In this document: positions 29,503-37,346 of the stretch, one piece after another
Numbering within the stretch: position 1 is the stretch's first letter
How the letters are laid out: every line of letters begins with the position of its first letter
Source: Bifidobacterium platyrrhinorum
GTDB lineage: Bacteria > Actinomycetota > Actinomycetes > Actinomycetales > Bifidobacteriaceae
Direction of reading: 5' to 3'
Assembly: GCF_010667645.1 (NCBI RefSeq)
Contig: NZ_WHZV01000005.1
Coordinates: 1-64,000 of the forward strand
Length of the DNA stretch: 64,000 bases
Made by a program: the position numbers and the translations under genes
Notes under the pieces: model-generated
The model's database searches: none
Told to the model about the DNA's origin: nothing
What the model saw: only the letters and a program-made list of their open reading frames with translations

Positions 29503-29652
29503 GGCCCGTACCCCGGTAAGGGGTGCCTGGACACGTTTCGACGACCTGCCCGCATACTGCATTCTCCTTAGTTGGTTTGGCATGTGCTTCACGAAAAGGG
29601 TTATTTCACAGGGCGGGTTGCGGCGTTGACGGTTCGAATCCGTCACGGGCCA
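29503..29652 (+). other. tRNA-like remnant (T-arm plus acceptor end)
   Basis: GACGG-TTCGAAT-CCGTC (29628-29644) is a perfect tRNA T-arm. It is followed by ACGGGCC-A, and the exact complement GGCCCGT lies at 29503-29509, next to a D-arm-like CCCC-GGTAA-GGGG. The enclosed length (150 nt) is about twice a tRNA and no anticodon arm is convincing. It could be a degenerate or interrupted tRNA, or chance. Confidence 0.3.
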
Positions 29653-29670
29653 CGAGAGAAAGGAGAAACC

Positions 29671-29910
29671 ATGAACGTCAGAACGTACGGCCGTCACTGT
29701 TCCGGCTACCAGCATCCCGATCTTCCGTTATGGGCTCGCTACGAGCGGGAGACATCGGCCCTGCTGGTCGCAAGCATGATCGTCGGTTTCGCGTGGCTGG
29801 TCACGCATGACGCTCTCTACCATCCGATCGGCAACGTCATCGCAGCGTTCATGCTCGCCGCCCCACCACTCATATTCGCGTCCGTAATCACAGAAGGAGA
29901 AGACCAGTGA
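29671..29910 (+). CDS. Small membrane protein upstream of the SPFH gene
   Basis: 79 residues, start chosen at ATG 29671 behind GAAAGGAG. Two hydrophobic stretches (LLVASMIVGFAWLVTHDAL and NVIAAFMLAAPPLIFASVI). The stop overlaps the GTG of the SPFH-domain gene (GTGA), suggesting a functional pair. Confidence 0.7.
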   Translation: MNVRTYGRHCSGYQHPDLPLWARYERETSALLVASMIVGFAWLVTHDALYHPIGNVIAAFMLAAPPLIFASVITEGEDQ

Positions 29911-30809
29911 TCCTGTTCATCATCGCCCTCGTCGTCATCATCCTCACGGGAATCGTCATCGTCGGAGGGTTAGGCAACAAGGACGGCCTTGCCGTCGTCG
30001 GTGGCAGCGTCGGACTGCTCGTCGGTGGCGTCCTCATGTTCCCCGCTTTCCTGTGGAGTCAGGATGTGGGCCAGTCCGCGGTCATCGTGAACTGGGGCGG
30101 CAGCATCGCCGGTCAGAACTCGGACGCGGGCTTCCATGGCAAGCTGCCCTGGCAGTCGGTCAAGAAGTACGATACGCGCAACAACATCGTCAACTTGTAT
30201 AGGGATGCCAAATACAAGTACGACGGTGGCGGCGCGGAAGGTAAGACCGTGACCGTGAACGACAAGAGCGGCGCGAGCGCGGACATCGACATTCAGGTGA
30301 TCTATTCGCTCGACCCGAACAAGGTCGAAGCCTTGTACCGGGATTACGGTTCGCAGACCACGTTCACCCAGTCGCTTGTCGTCAACGATCTGCGTTCCGT
30401 TGCCCGAGCCCAGTCCGGCCGGTTCGACACGTTGACCATGCTCACCGACCGTGGCGAGTACAAGTCGGCCGTGCAGAAGGCTCTCTCCAGCAAGTGGAGG
30501 AAGGCCGGGCTGACGGTCGAACAGGTCACCGTGCAGGACGTGCGGTACTCGAAGACCATCACCAGCAAGTACAACGAGGCGCAGGCCGCGGAGATCGCAC
30601 GCCAGAAGGCCGTCAACGAGCAGGAGACCGCGAAGGTCGAAGCCGAGACGAAGAAGATCAAGGCCCAGGGCGAGGCCGACGCGAACCGTGTGCTCAATGA
30701 GTCCTTGACGGACAACGTGCTCAAGCAGAAGTACATCGACGCATTGGGCAACGCGAAGCAACTGATCATCACCCCGGATGGCGCTGACACGCTCATCCAA
30801 ACCAAGTAA
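29907..30809 (+). CDS. SPFH/Band 7 (prohibitin-like) membrane protein
   Basis: 300 residues: two N-terminal hydrophobic segments (LFIIALVVIILTGIVIVGGL; LLVGGVLMFPAFLW), an SPFH domain (~50-210, DIDIQVIYSLDPNKVEALYR) and an Ala/Glu/Lys coiled coil (~215-265, EAQAAEIARQKAVNEQETAK). Prohibitin-like proteins oligomerise into membrane microdomains. Phage copies are known in actinophages, with unproven roles such as membrane protection or exclusion. Starts with GTG overlapping the upstream membrane-protein gene. Confidence 0.9.
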   Translation: MILFIIALVVIILTGIVIVGGLGNKDGLAVVGGSVGLLVGGVLMFPAFLWSQDVGQSAVIVNWGGSIAGQNSDAGFHGKLPWQSVKKYDTRNNIVNLYRDAKYKYDGGGAEGKTVTVNDKSGASADIDIQVIYSLDPNKVEALYRDYGSQTTFTQSLVVNDLRSVARAQSGRFDTLTMLTDRGEYKSAVQKALSSKWRKAGLTVEQVTVQDVRYSKTITSKYNEAQAAEIARQKAVNEQETAKVEAETKKIKAQGEADANRVLNESLTDNVLKQKYIDALGNAKQLIITPDGADTLIQTK

Positions 30810-31166
30810 GGCTTCCCCGTCCTGGTTTCTGTCCTTTCTGGCCGGGGCGGGGCGACAAAGGCCAGTCGTTAACACCAAATAACCGAATAGTTTCTAGTCA
30901 CGCCGGCGTTGTCTATCTTGTCCGAGTTTATTTCCTTCGCCGGCATCAGGGCGCAGCACGTTTGCCCCGTACCAAGATCGTGGTTCTCGTCATGACGCGG
31001 CAACGGTACGGACACGGTGCGATTCCGTGGGCGTCCACGCTCATAACTGAAAACCGTCGTCGGCAGTCTGTCGGGAACCGTCAACACAACATTGGAGGTT
31101 CCGGGTCAGAAGCACGCCCCGGCAGACGGACCGTGGAAACCAATACCTATGTATAAGGAGCCGATG
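30810..31166. other. 357-bp noncoding gap after the SPFH gene
   Basis: Contains a CTGGCC/GGCCAG inverted repeat (30838-30865) just after the SPFH stop, a GCCGGCG/CGCCGGC long-loop repeat (~30903-30945) and a second tRNA T-arm-like element, CACGG-TGCGATT-CCGTG (31013-31029), whose following GGCGTCC can pair partly with GGGCGCA at 30949. No convincing gene was seen. It ends in TATGTATAAGGAG before the next start. Confidence 0.4.
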
Positions 31167-31235
31167 ATGGTCACCATCTTTCCAGGAACCAATCCTCTCG
31201 GGGGGGGGCTTGCCCTCGGGGAGGTGAATAACTGA
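31167..31235 (+). CDS. 22-residue leader-like peptide with a poly-G tract
   Basis: AAGGAG 6 nt before ATG 31167. The peptide contains Gly-Gly-Gly encoded across nine consecutive G (31200-31208). Its stop codon overlaps the next gene's ATG (TGATG at 31233-31237), so translation of the next gene could depend on the reading frame through the G tract. Confidence 0.4.
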   Translation: MVTIFPGTNPLGGGLALGEVNN

Positions 31236-31540
31236 TGTCCCTGCAGAAAATCCGCTACGTCGACAAGCTGCCGAAGCCGATCAAGCGAACCAATCGATCC
31301 AAGTGGAATGAGGCCGCCGAGAGCATGAGCCGGCCGAACCACATTGGCGTGTGGGCGATCGTGGACACGAAGGACAGCTACAAGAAGGCCTATTCGCTCA
31401 AAAACAACCTTATATACAGCAAGCCTGCGTTCAAGCCGTACGTGGTGGAAGCGGCGGTTTTCAGGAACGCGCAGGGCACGTACGACGTGTACGCGCGGAT
31501 CACCGGATTGAAACCGAAGGGAGAAACCAGTGGCGAGTGA
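31235..31540 (+). CDS. Early phage protein of unknown function
   Basis: 101 residues; Lys-rich start (LPKPIKRTNRSKWNEAAESM) then alternating strands (GVWAIVDTKDSYKKAYSLKN; YVVEAAVFRNAQGTYDVYAR). Such short alpha/beta proteins are common at the head of actinophage early operons. Its ATG overlaps the poly-G leader peptide. Confidence 0.7.
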   Translation: MSLQKIRYVDKLPKPIKRTNRSKWNEAAESMSRPNHIGVWAIVDTKDSYKKAYSLKNNLIYSKPAFKPYVVEAAVFRNAQGTYDVYARITGLKPKGETSGE

Positions 31541-31793
31541 CGGTCTTGTGAGGGCGTTGAACCGTATCGCGGAAGCGATCGTGTACGCCGCCGAAGTGTA
31601 CCGGAACGTGAACGACACGATTTACCCGGATTCCATCAAGGCGTCGGAAGTGATGGGCGTGGCCCGCGACCAGTTCAAAACCTCGTATGAGGATACGAGC
31701 AACAAGCAGGGACAGTCACGCACCTACCGGTTCAGTCGAATGATGGAACGCGAGGACCAGTTGAAGCACGAGTCGGAGGGGCGTCGTGGCTGA
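31530..31793 (+). CDS. Early phage protein of unknown function
   Basis: 87 residues from GTG 31530, overlapping the previous gene by 11 bp. Mostly helical (GLVRALNRIAEAIVYAAEVY), ending in a charged tail. Not recognised. Confidence 0.65.
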   Translation: MASDGLVRALNRIAEAIVYAAEVYRNVNDTIYPDSIKASEVMGVARDQFKTSYEDTSNKQGQSRTYRFSRMMEREDQLKHESEGRRG

Positions 31794-31980
31794 CCTGCTG
31801 CTCACCCCACGGGACGTGCGAAACCAAGGGTTCACGACCCGACGGTGTTTCTGCCGGCATGACTGGTATGACGCGGACGAAGTGGACGCGTTCATGGAAC
31901 GGGTCGAGACCACTCTCGCCGTGTTGGCAATGGAGATCAACGAGTTGAGAAAGGAGACGGAGGATGGAGCCTCGCATTGA
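31786..31980 (+). CDS. DivIVA-like mini-protein
   Basis: 64 residues from GTG 31786. The core (LTPRDVRNQGFTTRR then YDADEVDAFMERVETTLAVL) follows the N-terminal lipid-binding and first coiled-coil segment of DivIVA/Wag31, whose usual form is DVxxxxFxxxRxxxGYDxxEVDxFLD. The glycine before Y is replaced by W here. DivIVA organises polar growth in actinobacteria. A stand-alone phage copy could titrate or redirect the host protein. It overlaps both neighbours. Confidence 0.7.
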   Translation: MADLLLTPRDVRNQGFTTRRCFCRHDWYDADEVDAFMERVETTLAVLAMEINELRKETEDGASH

Positions 31981-32788
31981 CGTGATGCCCGACAAGGAGT
32001 ATTTCGCCGATCCCGCGTTGGACCAGAGCGCGTTGAAACAGTTCCTGGTCTGTCCGGCCGCGTTCGTGGACTTCCTTGACAACGGTATCGACGTGGCGCA
32101 GCGCACGTTGGACGTGGGCAGTGCGGCGCACAGTCTCGTGTTGGGCGAAGGCCCGAACGTGGAAGTGCGGTTGGACGGGCGCACGAAGGAAGGCAAACAA
32201 CAGTTGGCCGACCTTGACCCGGACGAGACGATCCTGTTGTCCCAAACGGATTACGACATGGTGCACGGCATGGCCGACCGGTGCGACTGGTTCCGTTCCC
32301 ATGCGGGCGTCGCCGAGGTCGCGTTGTTCGCCACGGACCCGGAGACCGGACTGGAGTTGAAGGCGAAGCTCGACTGGCTGCCCTCGTTCCCCGACTATGA
32401 CGGGGTGCTGCGGCTCAGGGATTACAAGACGCATTCCGGGAACCTGGACTCGTTCGGGAAAACCGCGAAGAACCTGGGCTACATCATCCAGGCGGTGTTC
32501 TACCAGCGCATGTACCGGTGGTGCGCCGGCTATGAGGGGCCGTTGGATTTCGAGTTCATCGTCCAGTCGAAGAAACGCCCGTACCTGTACAGGCCGTTCT
32601 GTTTCAACCCGAAGGATTACGAGTGGGCTGGCATGCTCATCTCGCATGCGTTGCGCAGGATCAAGGCCATGCGGGACGCGCATCCGGACGATTGGAAGAC
32701 CGTGATGGCCGGACAGGGGTTGGCCCAGTCGCCCGAGGTTATCGAATTCAACGATTGGGAGATTCCGAGTTTGGAGGTGACCGCCTGA
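31964..32788 (+). CDS. PD-(D/E)XK exonuclease-like protein (RecE/DUF3799 type)
   Basis: 274 residues. It has the layout of phage RecE-type nucleases: an N-terminal QSALKQFLVCPAAF, the GSAAHSLVLG motif with the metal-region His, then LKAKLDWLP (Asp), RDYKTHSG (Asp-x-Lys) and a C-terminal helical part with YQRMYRW. It probably resects double-strand ends for the ERF annealase encoded next (TGATG overlap), forming a recombination module. Confidence 0.85.
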   Translation: MEPRIDVMPDKEYFADPALDQSALKQFLVCPAAFVDFLDNGIDVAQRTLDVGSAAHSLVLGEGPNVEVRLDGRTKEGKQQLADLDPDETILLSQTDYDMVHGMADRCDWFRSHAGVAEVALFATDPETGLELKAKLDWLPSFPDYDGVLRLRDYKTHSGNLDSFGKTAKNLGYIIQAVFYQRMYRWCAGYEGPLDFEFIVQSKKRPYLYRPFCFNPKDYEWAGMLISHALRRIKAMRDAHPDDWKTVMAGQGLAQSPEVIEFNDWEIPSLEVTA

Positions 32789-33411
32789 TGGTGAACGCGG
32801 GTCCTGTGAAGAACAAGAAGGCGTACGGGTACAACTACGCCGATCTTGCCGCCACGGTCGAATACATCGATTTGAACTATCCGCAGTACGAGTACCGGCA
32901 GTCCGTGAAGCCCATCATCCTGGGCGATCAGATCGTCGACTACGCGTACACGATCATCCGTCCGAAGGACAAGAGCGAACCTTGGAGCGAACCGTTGGGG
33001 TTGGTGCGTGTCGTGCCGGGCGGCATGCCCGAGAAGAAGAAACTCACCCCGCAGCAACAGTATGATGCGGCGCTCACCACCGCTTCCCGTATCAGTCTGC
33101 AACGCGCGTTCGGGCGTGCGTCCGAGGACAACGACACGAACGAGCTGCGCCAACCGGTCGACAACATCCAGGAGGTGCAGAAGCAGATCGTCATGCAGGA
33201 TTGGGCGAACCGTATCGGCGTCATGCTGCAGCAGGACGGCATCAAGGACGGTGACCGGATGCTCGCGAAGGTCAGCGAGGTCATCGGCCGCAAGCTCACC
33301 AGCATCTACCAGATCACGCCCGCCGAGGCGGAACGGTTCGTCAACGAATACAAGAACACCCACAATAACAAGACCCATAAGGAGGATTCCCATGGAAGTG
33401 CGACTGCCTGA
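32788..33411 (+). CDS. ERF-family single-strand annealing protein
   Basis: 207 residues. The N-terminus (VKNKKAYGYNYADLAATVEY) and the following IRPKDKSEPW..LVRVVPGG region match ERF recombinases, and TTASRISLQRAFGRASEDN is the typical central helix. ERF proteins anneal complementary single strands during phage recombination and circularisation. Coupled to the upstream exonuclease and followed closely by SSB and HNH genes. Confidence 0.85.
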   Translation: MVNAGPVKNKKAYGYNYADLAATVEYIDLNYPQYEYRQSVKPIILGDQIVDYAYTIIRPKDKSEPWSEPLGLVRVVPGGMPEKKKLTPQQQYDAALTTASRISLQRAFGRASEDNDTNELRQPVDNIQEVQKQIVMQDWANRIGVMLQQDGIKDGDRMLAKVSEVIGRKLTSIYQITPAEAERFVNEYKNTHNNKTHKEDSHGSATA

Positions 33412-34186
33412 ACGGTGCAAGGAGGTTCCCATCACCGAAGCGGAGGCGGGCATGTGGGCGAAGTTCACGCTCGACACGGACATTCTGGACGATGATATGA
33501 ACCCGGTGTTCATCAAGGGTCGGCACCTGGCGAAGCTGTGCGACTTCCTCCCCGGAACGTTGGACGACGCGCTTGGGGAGTCCGGTATCCGCCTGTTCGC
33601 CGTAACCAACATGGTCGGCCCCAAGGTGCCGTTGTTCAGTTTGATCCACGGCGAATACAAGCCTTACCCGTATGTGTCGGATTTGCGCGTGTACCGCGTC
33701 GACCCCGTGACGGACGAGTCCACGCCGAATGAGCGTGTGGCGCGCATCGAGGACATCCAAGTGGGTGACTGGGTGTTGTTCGGCGAGAACCAGACCAGTG
33801 TGAGCGGTTTCGTGACCCGCATCAAGAAAGGTTCGTTCGCCGATGACGGGACGCGCATCGTACGGCTCGAACACCTGCCCTCCTCATACCTGTTGGGCGG
33901 TGAGAACGGTTTCGATCTGACCACCGCGTACAGGTTCAAGCCCGCCGAACCCGAGGAGCCGGAGGAGCCGGTGATTCCCGAGGAGCCTGGCTATTACGAG
34001 GATGACGGCGGCAACTGGTGGGTGCTTGACGGGCGTTCCGATTGTTTCGTGATGATTCGTGACCGTAATGGTAAGCCGTGGCTGATGCAATCCCCGGTGT
34101 TCAGCCGTGACAGGTTCACGCGGTTCATGAAGAAGGTCGAGAACCGGTCGCTTAGGCCGGTCCGTATTGGGGAGGTCGAGGAGTGA
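33392..34186 (+). CDS. Phage protein with PGD-type beta domain, unknown function
   Basis: 264 residues, ATG 33392 behind AAGGAGG. The middle (RIEDIQVGDWVLFGENQTSV) and C-terminal part (PEEPGYYEDDGGNWWVLDGR) resemble the C-terminal half of the protein at 35623, so the two share a domain. A Glu/Pro-rich linker (EPEEPEEPVIPEEP) separates two parts. Role unknown. Confidence 0.75.
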   Translation: MEVRLPERCKEVPITEAEAGMWAKFTLDTDILDDDMNPVFIKGRHLAKLCDFLPGTLDDALGESGIRLFAVTNMVGPKVPLFSLIHGEYKPYPYVSDLRVYRVDPVTDESTPNERVARIEDIQVGDWVLFGENQTSVSGFVTRIKKGSFADDGTRIVRLEHLPSSYLLGGENGFDLTTAYRFKPAEPEEPEEPVIPEEPGYYEDDGGNWWVLDGRSDCFVMIRDRNGKPWLMQSPVFSRDRFTRFMKKVENRSLRPVRIGEVEE

Positions 34187-34362
34187 ACGTGTCGAAACGG
34201 GCGGGTTGCACGTGTCAGGTGTGCGCGCCGCGTGGCGTGATGCCCCGGTGTCCCGACTGCAAGAGGCCCGCCACGGGAATCGGGAGGTGTCCGAAGGCCA
34301 TGAGTCACACGTACACGTGCATCGTCAAAGCGCAGGACGGTCACAAGCTGAGGAGGAAATGA
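34183..34362 (+). CDS. Small cysteine-rich (zinc-ribbon-like) protein
   Basis: 59 residues from GTG 34183 (GTGA overlap). Cysteines in CTCQVC, CPDC, then single Cys at RCPK and YTCI could bind one or two zinc ions. Position in the recombination cluster suggests nucleic-acid binding. Confidence 0.6.
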   Translation: MNVSKRAGCTCQVCAPRGVMPRCPDCKRPATGIGRCPKAMSHTYTCIVKAQDGHKLRRK

Positions 34363-34868
34363 TGGCGAACGAGCCGATCATCGAGTTCAAGGGCCATGTG
34401 GGCAGGATCGTGGACTTCCGTAACGGCGGCTGCATGGTCTCGGTGAGCGTGACCCCGAGTTATAAGGATAAGAATTCCGGCGACTGGGTGGACAAGGAGA
34501 CCCTGTGGTTCGACGTGCGTCCCCTGTCGAACGATGCGAAGGACGCGGTCGACCAGATTCGCCAGTACAAGCAGCGGGATTTGAGCGTACGCGTCCTGGT
34601 CTCCGGCGGATTGTCGAAGGGCGTGTCCGAGAAGGACGGCGTCAAGTACGAGCATTTGGAGGTCGGCGCCCGCACGTTGGCCGTGCTGAGTGCGAAACCG
34701 AAACGCGGCGCCACCGCGAACGGTACGCTCCCACCCCAGCAGGGGTTCTCGAACGGGAACCCGTTCGGCGGCGCCCAACCCGCGCAAGGCGGCCAACAGT
34801 ATCCGCCGCAGCAGCCGGCGGACCCGTGGGGTCAGGATACGGGTTGGGATGATGGCACGGCGTTCTAG
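34362..34868 (+). CDS. Phage single-stranded DNA-binding protein
   Basis: 168 residues: OB-fold-like N-terminal domain (FKGHVGRIVDFRNGGCMVSV ... TLWFDVRPL ... LSVRVLVSGGL) and a Gln/Pro/Gly-rich linker ending in an acidic, aromatic tail (WGQDTGWDDGTAF), as in SSB. An ATG three bases earlier is possible; AGGAGG lies at 34351. It sits between ERF and HNH genes. Confidence 0.8.
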   Translation: MANEPIIEFKGHVGRIVDFRNGGCMVSVSVTPSYKDKNSGDWVDKETLWFDVRPLSNDAKDAVDQIRQYKQRDLSVRVLVSGGLSKGVSEKDGVKYEHLEVGARTLAVLSAKPKRGATANGTLPPQQGFSNGNPFGGAQPAQGGQQYPPQQPADPWGQDTGWDDGTAF

Positions 34869-35238
34869 TCTCCAACCGTTGCAATCCGTACGGGAGAAGG
34901 TGGGGGCGCGCGACCAGTACCGGTGCTGCCGGTGTGGCAAACGGTATCACTGGGCCGGTTTCAGTGTCCATCATCGGCATTTGCGCTCCCACCCGTATCC
35001 GCGGTTGCATGAGGCGTCGAACCTGATCTGCCTGTGCGGGGATGGTACCGCGGAAGGCGGGTGTCACGAGTGGGTGCACGCGCATCCCAAGCTTGCGAAG
35101 CATTACGGGTGGATCGTGAGCGGTTTCAACGATCACCCCGAAACCGTACCCGTCCTGACCCGCCAACACGGGTGGGTGTTGTTGGACGACCAGGGAGGTT
35201 GGACGCGATGCGATCCACCGGCCGATACATCCAGGTGA
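34849..35238 (+). CDS. HNH-type nuclease-like protein
   Basis: 129 residues (ATG 34849 or 34852), overlapping the SSB end. It has CCRCGKRYH (CxxC), FSVHHRHLRSHPYPRLHEAS (HH motif), NLICLC and CHEWVHAHP (terminal His), the full set for a zinc-supported HNH endonuclease. Probably acts in phage DNA recombination or packaging. Confidence 0.8.
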   Translation: MMARRSSLQPLQSVREKVGARDQYRCCRCGKRYHWAGFSVHHRHLRSHPYPRLHEASNLICLCGDGTAEGGCHEWVHAHPKLAKHYGWIVSGFNDHPETVPVLTRQHGWVLLDDQGGWTRCDPPADTSR

Positions 35239-35414
35239 CGCTGCTGGTCGCGGACCTGCTGCCCGATTATCCGGTCGAATGGGAGGTTCTGCCGCCCGAC
35301 CTGTTCGACCGGCTGGTCACCGCGTGGCGTGGCTCCCGTGGCCGCGCCCGCCATCTCATCGAAACGAAGGGCCGCATGCATGTGCTGCGGCATAGGAGAA
35401 AGGAACACCAGTGA
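35208..35414 (+). CDS. Small phage protein of unknown function
   Basis: 68 residues: beta-rich start (GRYIQVTLLVADLLPDYPVE) and Arg-rich end. GGGAGG upstream of ATG 35208. Not recognised. Confidence 0.6.
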   Translation: MRSTGRYIQVTLLVADLLPDYPVEWEVLPPDLFDRLVTAWRGSRGRARHLIETKGRMHVLRHRRKEHQ

Positions 35415-35605
35415 GGGAACGACCATCGTTCGACAACATCGCATTCAACAAGACGGTTCGTGTCGTGCAACGCCACGCGGGGCGGAAGGTCCGCGAGTTC
35501 AACGCGCAACCCATCGTGGGCGACTGGAACGAGGACGGACTGCAGGTCACGTTCAAACCGGTTTCCACCCGTGCCAGCAACGGCACCCTTTACCTCGACG
35601 ATTAA
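35411..35605 (+). CDS. Small phage protein of unknown function
   Basis: 64 residues from GTG 35411 (GTGA overlap). Basic N-terminal half (NKTVRVVQRHAGRKVREF) and a beta-rich end. Not recognised. Confidence 0.6.
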   Translation: MRERPSFDNIAFNKTVRVVQRHAGRKVREFNAQPIVGDWNEDGLQVTFKPVSTRASNGTLYLDD

Positions 35606-35622
35606 CGATAGGAGAACACGAA

Positions 35623-36219
35623 ATGAGCGAATGGTGGGAAGGCAAGACCCTCGAGGAATTGAGGGACACCCGAATCAGGGCCACGTACACGAACGGGGTG
35701 ACCCTGACGGGGAAACTGAATTGCGCAGGCGGCATCACCTTGCCGGACGACGAGCAGCTTATGGTTCTCAGCACCCCTTACGGGTCTTACGCGAGGTACA
35801 AGTGTGAGTGGATTCAATCCGTGGAACGGTTGGACGATCCCGACTATGAGCGTATCGATGACTTCGATGATGTGCATTCCGGCGACATCGCCGTGTTCAC
35901 TAACGGCAACCGGCATCAGGTCGGGGACGTCGATCATGAAGACAGGATCATCAGACTCCGGATCCTTGAAACGCCGGGAAATTCCTGCTGGGCCGACGAC
36001 CGCATGTTCGCTTACGCGTTGCGTCCGAAGCCTCAACTGCCGGATAAGCCCGGCCTATGGCTCGACAAGGAAGGCGATCTGTGGATGAACGAAGATGCCG
36101 GCACCCGATGCATTAGGAGCGAAGGCACCGGCTGGCAATGCGGCCCACTCGCTTCTATGAGCGAACTGAACACATGCACCCCATTCCGCCCCTGCCCGTT
36201 GGATACCGACCATGAGTGA
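35623..36219 (+). CDS. Phage protein, LSm/SH3-like N-terminus plus PGD-type domain
   Basis: 198 residues. The N-terminal ~70 (IRATYTNGVTLTGKLNCAGG) resembles small beta-barrels of the LSm/SH3 kind. The C-terminal half (HSGDIAVFTNGNRHQVGDV ... PGLWLDKEGDLWMNED) parallels the protein at 33392. A Cys pair follows (IRSEGTGWQCGPL, NTCTPFRPC). Function unknown. Confidence 0.7.
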   Translation: MSEWWEGKTLEELRDTRIRATYTNGVTLTGKLNCAGGITLPDDEQLMVLSTPYGSYARYKCEWIQSVERLDDPDYERIDDFDDVHSGDIAVFTNGNRHQVGDVDHEDRIIRLRILETPGNSCWADDRMFAYALRPKPQLPDKPGLWLDKEGDLWMNEDAGTRCIRSEGTGWQCGPLASMSELNTCTPFRPCPLDTDHE

Positions 36220-36370
36220 CGTGCTTGTGGGTTTCCTGGCTGCGTACGCGTTCACCCTGTTCGTCACTGGATTGTTCCTGTTCCTGCTCACGTGCATCAT
36301 CCGCGAGTTCATGCGGTTCCTGCACGCGGAGTTCGACTGGAATCCGCTCTCTAGGAGGAAGCAATCATGA
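36212..36370 (+). CDS. Small single-pass membrane protein
   Basis: 52 residues with one long hydrophobic helix (AYAFTLFVTGLFLFLLTCII) and a basic tail. It overlaps its neighbours at both ends, so it is translationally coupled in the early operon. Confidence 0.6.
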   Translation: MSDVLVGFLAAYAFTLFVTGLFLFLLTCIIREFMRFLHAEFDWNPLSRRKQS

Positions 36371-36648
36371 GAATCCGTAAGCCTTTCACCGACTGGACCG
36401 TGGAAAGCAGCATCGGACTGCTCGCCATCATCACCATCATCATCACCGGCGCCCTCATCGCCGGCATCATCGGACTCTGCGCCTACGAGCTCTCCCACCC
36501 CGAACCCGTTATGCCGAAGCAGACCGTGTCGCAGTATCTCGACAAGCAGGGCGACGTGAAACGACTCTGCCTGGTCTACAAGACCGGTGATCATGTGGAC
36601 GCATTGTCCTGTGACCTGGTGGATGACATCACCGGGGGTGTGAAGTGA
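36367..36648 (+). CDS. Membrane protein with soluble C-terminal tail
   Basis: 93 residues: one strong helix (IGLLAIITIIITGALIAGII), then a mixed soluble segment with two cysteines (LCLVYKTGDHVDALSCDLVD). AGGAGG precedes the ATG. Unknown function. Confidence 0.65.
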   Translation: MRIRKPFTDWTVESSIGLLAIITIIITGALIAGIIGLCAYELSHPEPVMPKQTVSQYLDKQGDVKRLCLVYKTGDHVDALSCDLVDDITGGVK

Positions 36649-36803
36649 GCAAGCCGAGCGAACGCGCATGGAAGCTGCTGATGCAGGACCCGAACATGGA
36701 CGCGGAGGAGATTCGCCGTCGTACCGGATTGCGCGTGGATGTCATCGAACTGATCCGCAGGGACGTGAGGAAACGCCTGTATTCCGGGGAGGTGCCGTTC
36801 TAA
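36645..36803 (+). CDS. Small HTH-like protein
   Basis: 52 residues from GTG 36645 (GTGA overlap). The MDAEEIRRRTGLRVDVIELI segment has the spacing of a helix-turn-helix, and the rest is basic. Likely DNA-binding; target unknown. Confidence 0.55.
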   Translation: MSKPSERAWKLLMQDPNMDAEEIRRRTGLRVDVIELIRRDVRKRLYSGEVPF

Positions 36804-36946
36804 TGCTGGTTCGACCGTTCTACGGTGACGAGACTCCCCCGGACGATGAACGGTGTCCCTTGTGCGGAGGCTTGTTGAACTGGCGTGGCGAATGCATGGA
36901 CTGGCGGGAACACGATGATCCGACCAACTCGTACAGGGACGACTGA
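36803..36946 (+). CDS. Small zinc-ribbon-like protein
   Basis: 47 residues, TAATG overlap before and TGATG after. One CPLCGG motif plus a later Cys (GECMDW). Not recognised beyond a likely metal site. Confidence 0.55.
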   Translation: MLVRPFYGDETPPDDERCPLCGGLLNWRGECMDWREHDDPTNSYRDD

Positions 36947-37341
36947 TGACCGTCACGCTCACGTTCCCCATCCCCCGCGCCTTCTGGTTCACGGCGAACA
37001 GTCGCCTCCATTGGACGGCGCGGGCGCGCAAGACCCGACAGCTCAGGGAGTTGGGCGGTCTGGTCGGCAATTCGGAGATCAACCGGCTGCGGCTCGCCCG
37101 CCCCGTGTTCGACCGGTGCCGTGTCACGGTAGAGGTCTCGTATCCGACCGTGACACGCGCCGACCCGGCCAACACGGCCCCCGTTTCGAAAGCGTTGATA
37201 GACGGTTTGACCGACGCCGGCTACTGGCCGGATGACGACAGCCGTCATCTTGTGGAGGTCGCCTACCGGCGTTCCCCCACCCGCTGTCCGAAAGGACAGC
37301 ACCTGATCACCATGACCATCACACCTATATATAAGGAGTGA
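36946..37341 (+). CDS. RusA-family Holliday-junction resolvase-like protein
   Basis: 131 residues. The C-terminal region carries the RusA pattern: TRADPANTAPVSKALIDGL then GYWPDDDSRHL, where acidic residues bind metal at the dimer interface. RusA cleaves four-way junctions, fitting the nearby exonuclease/ERF/SSB set. The first D of the usual DxDN is less clear (DPAN). Confidence 0.78.
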   Translation: MTVTLTFPIPRAFWFTANSRLHWTARARKTRQLRELGGLVGNSEINRLRLARPVFDRCRVTVEVSYPTVTRADPANTAPVSKALIDGLTDAGYWPDDDSRHLVEVAYRRSPTRCPKGQHLITMTITPIYKE

Positions 37342-37346
37342 GTCCG

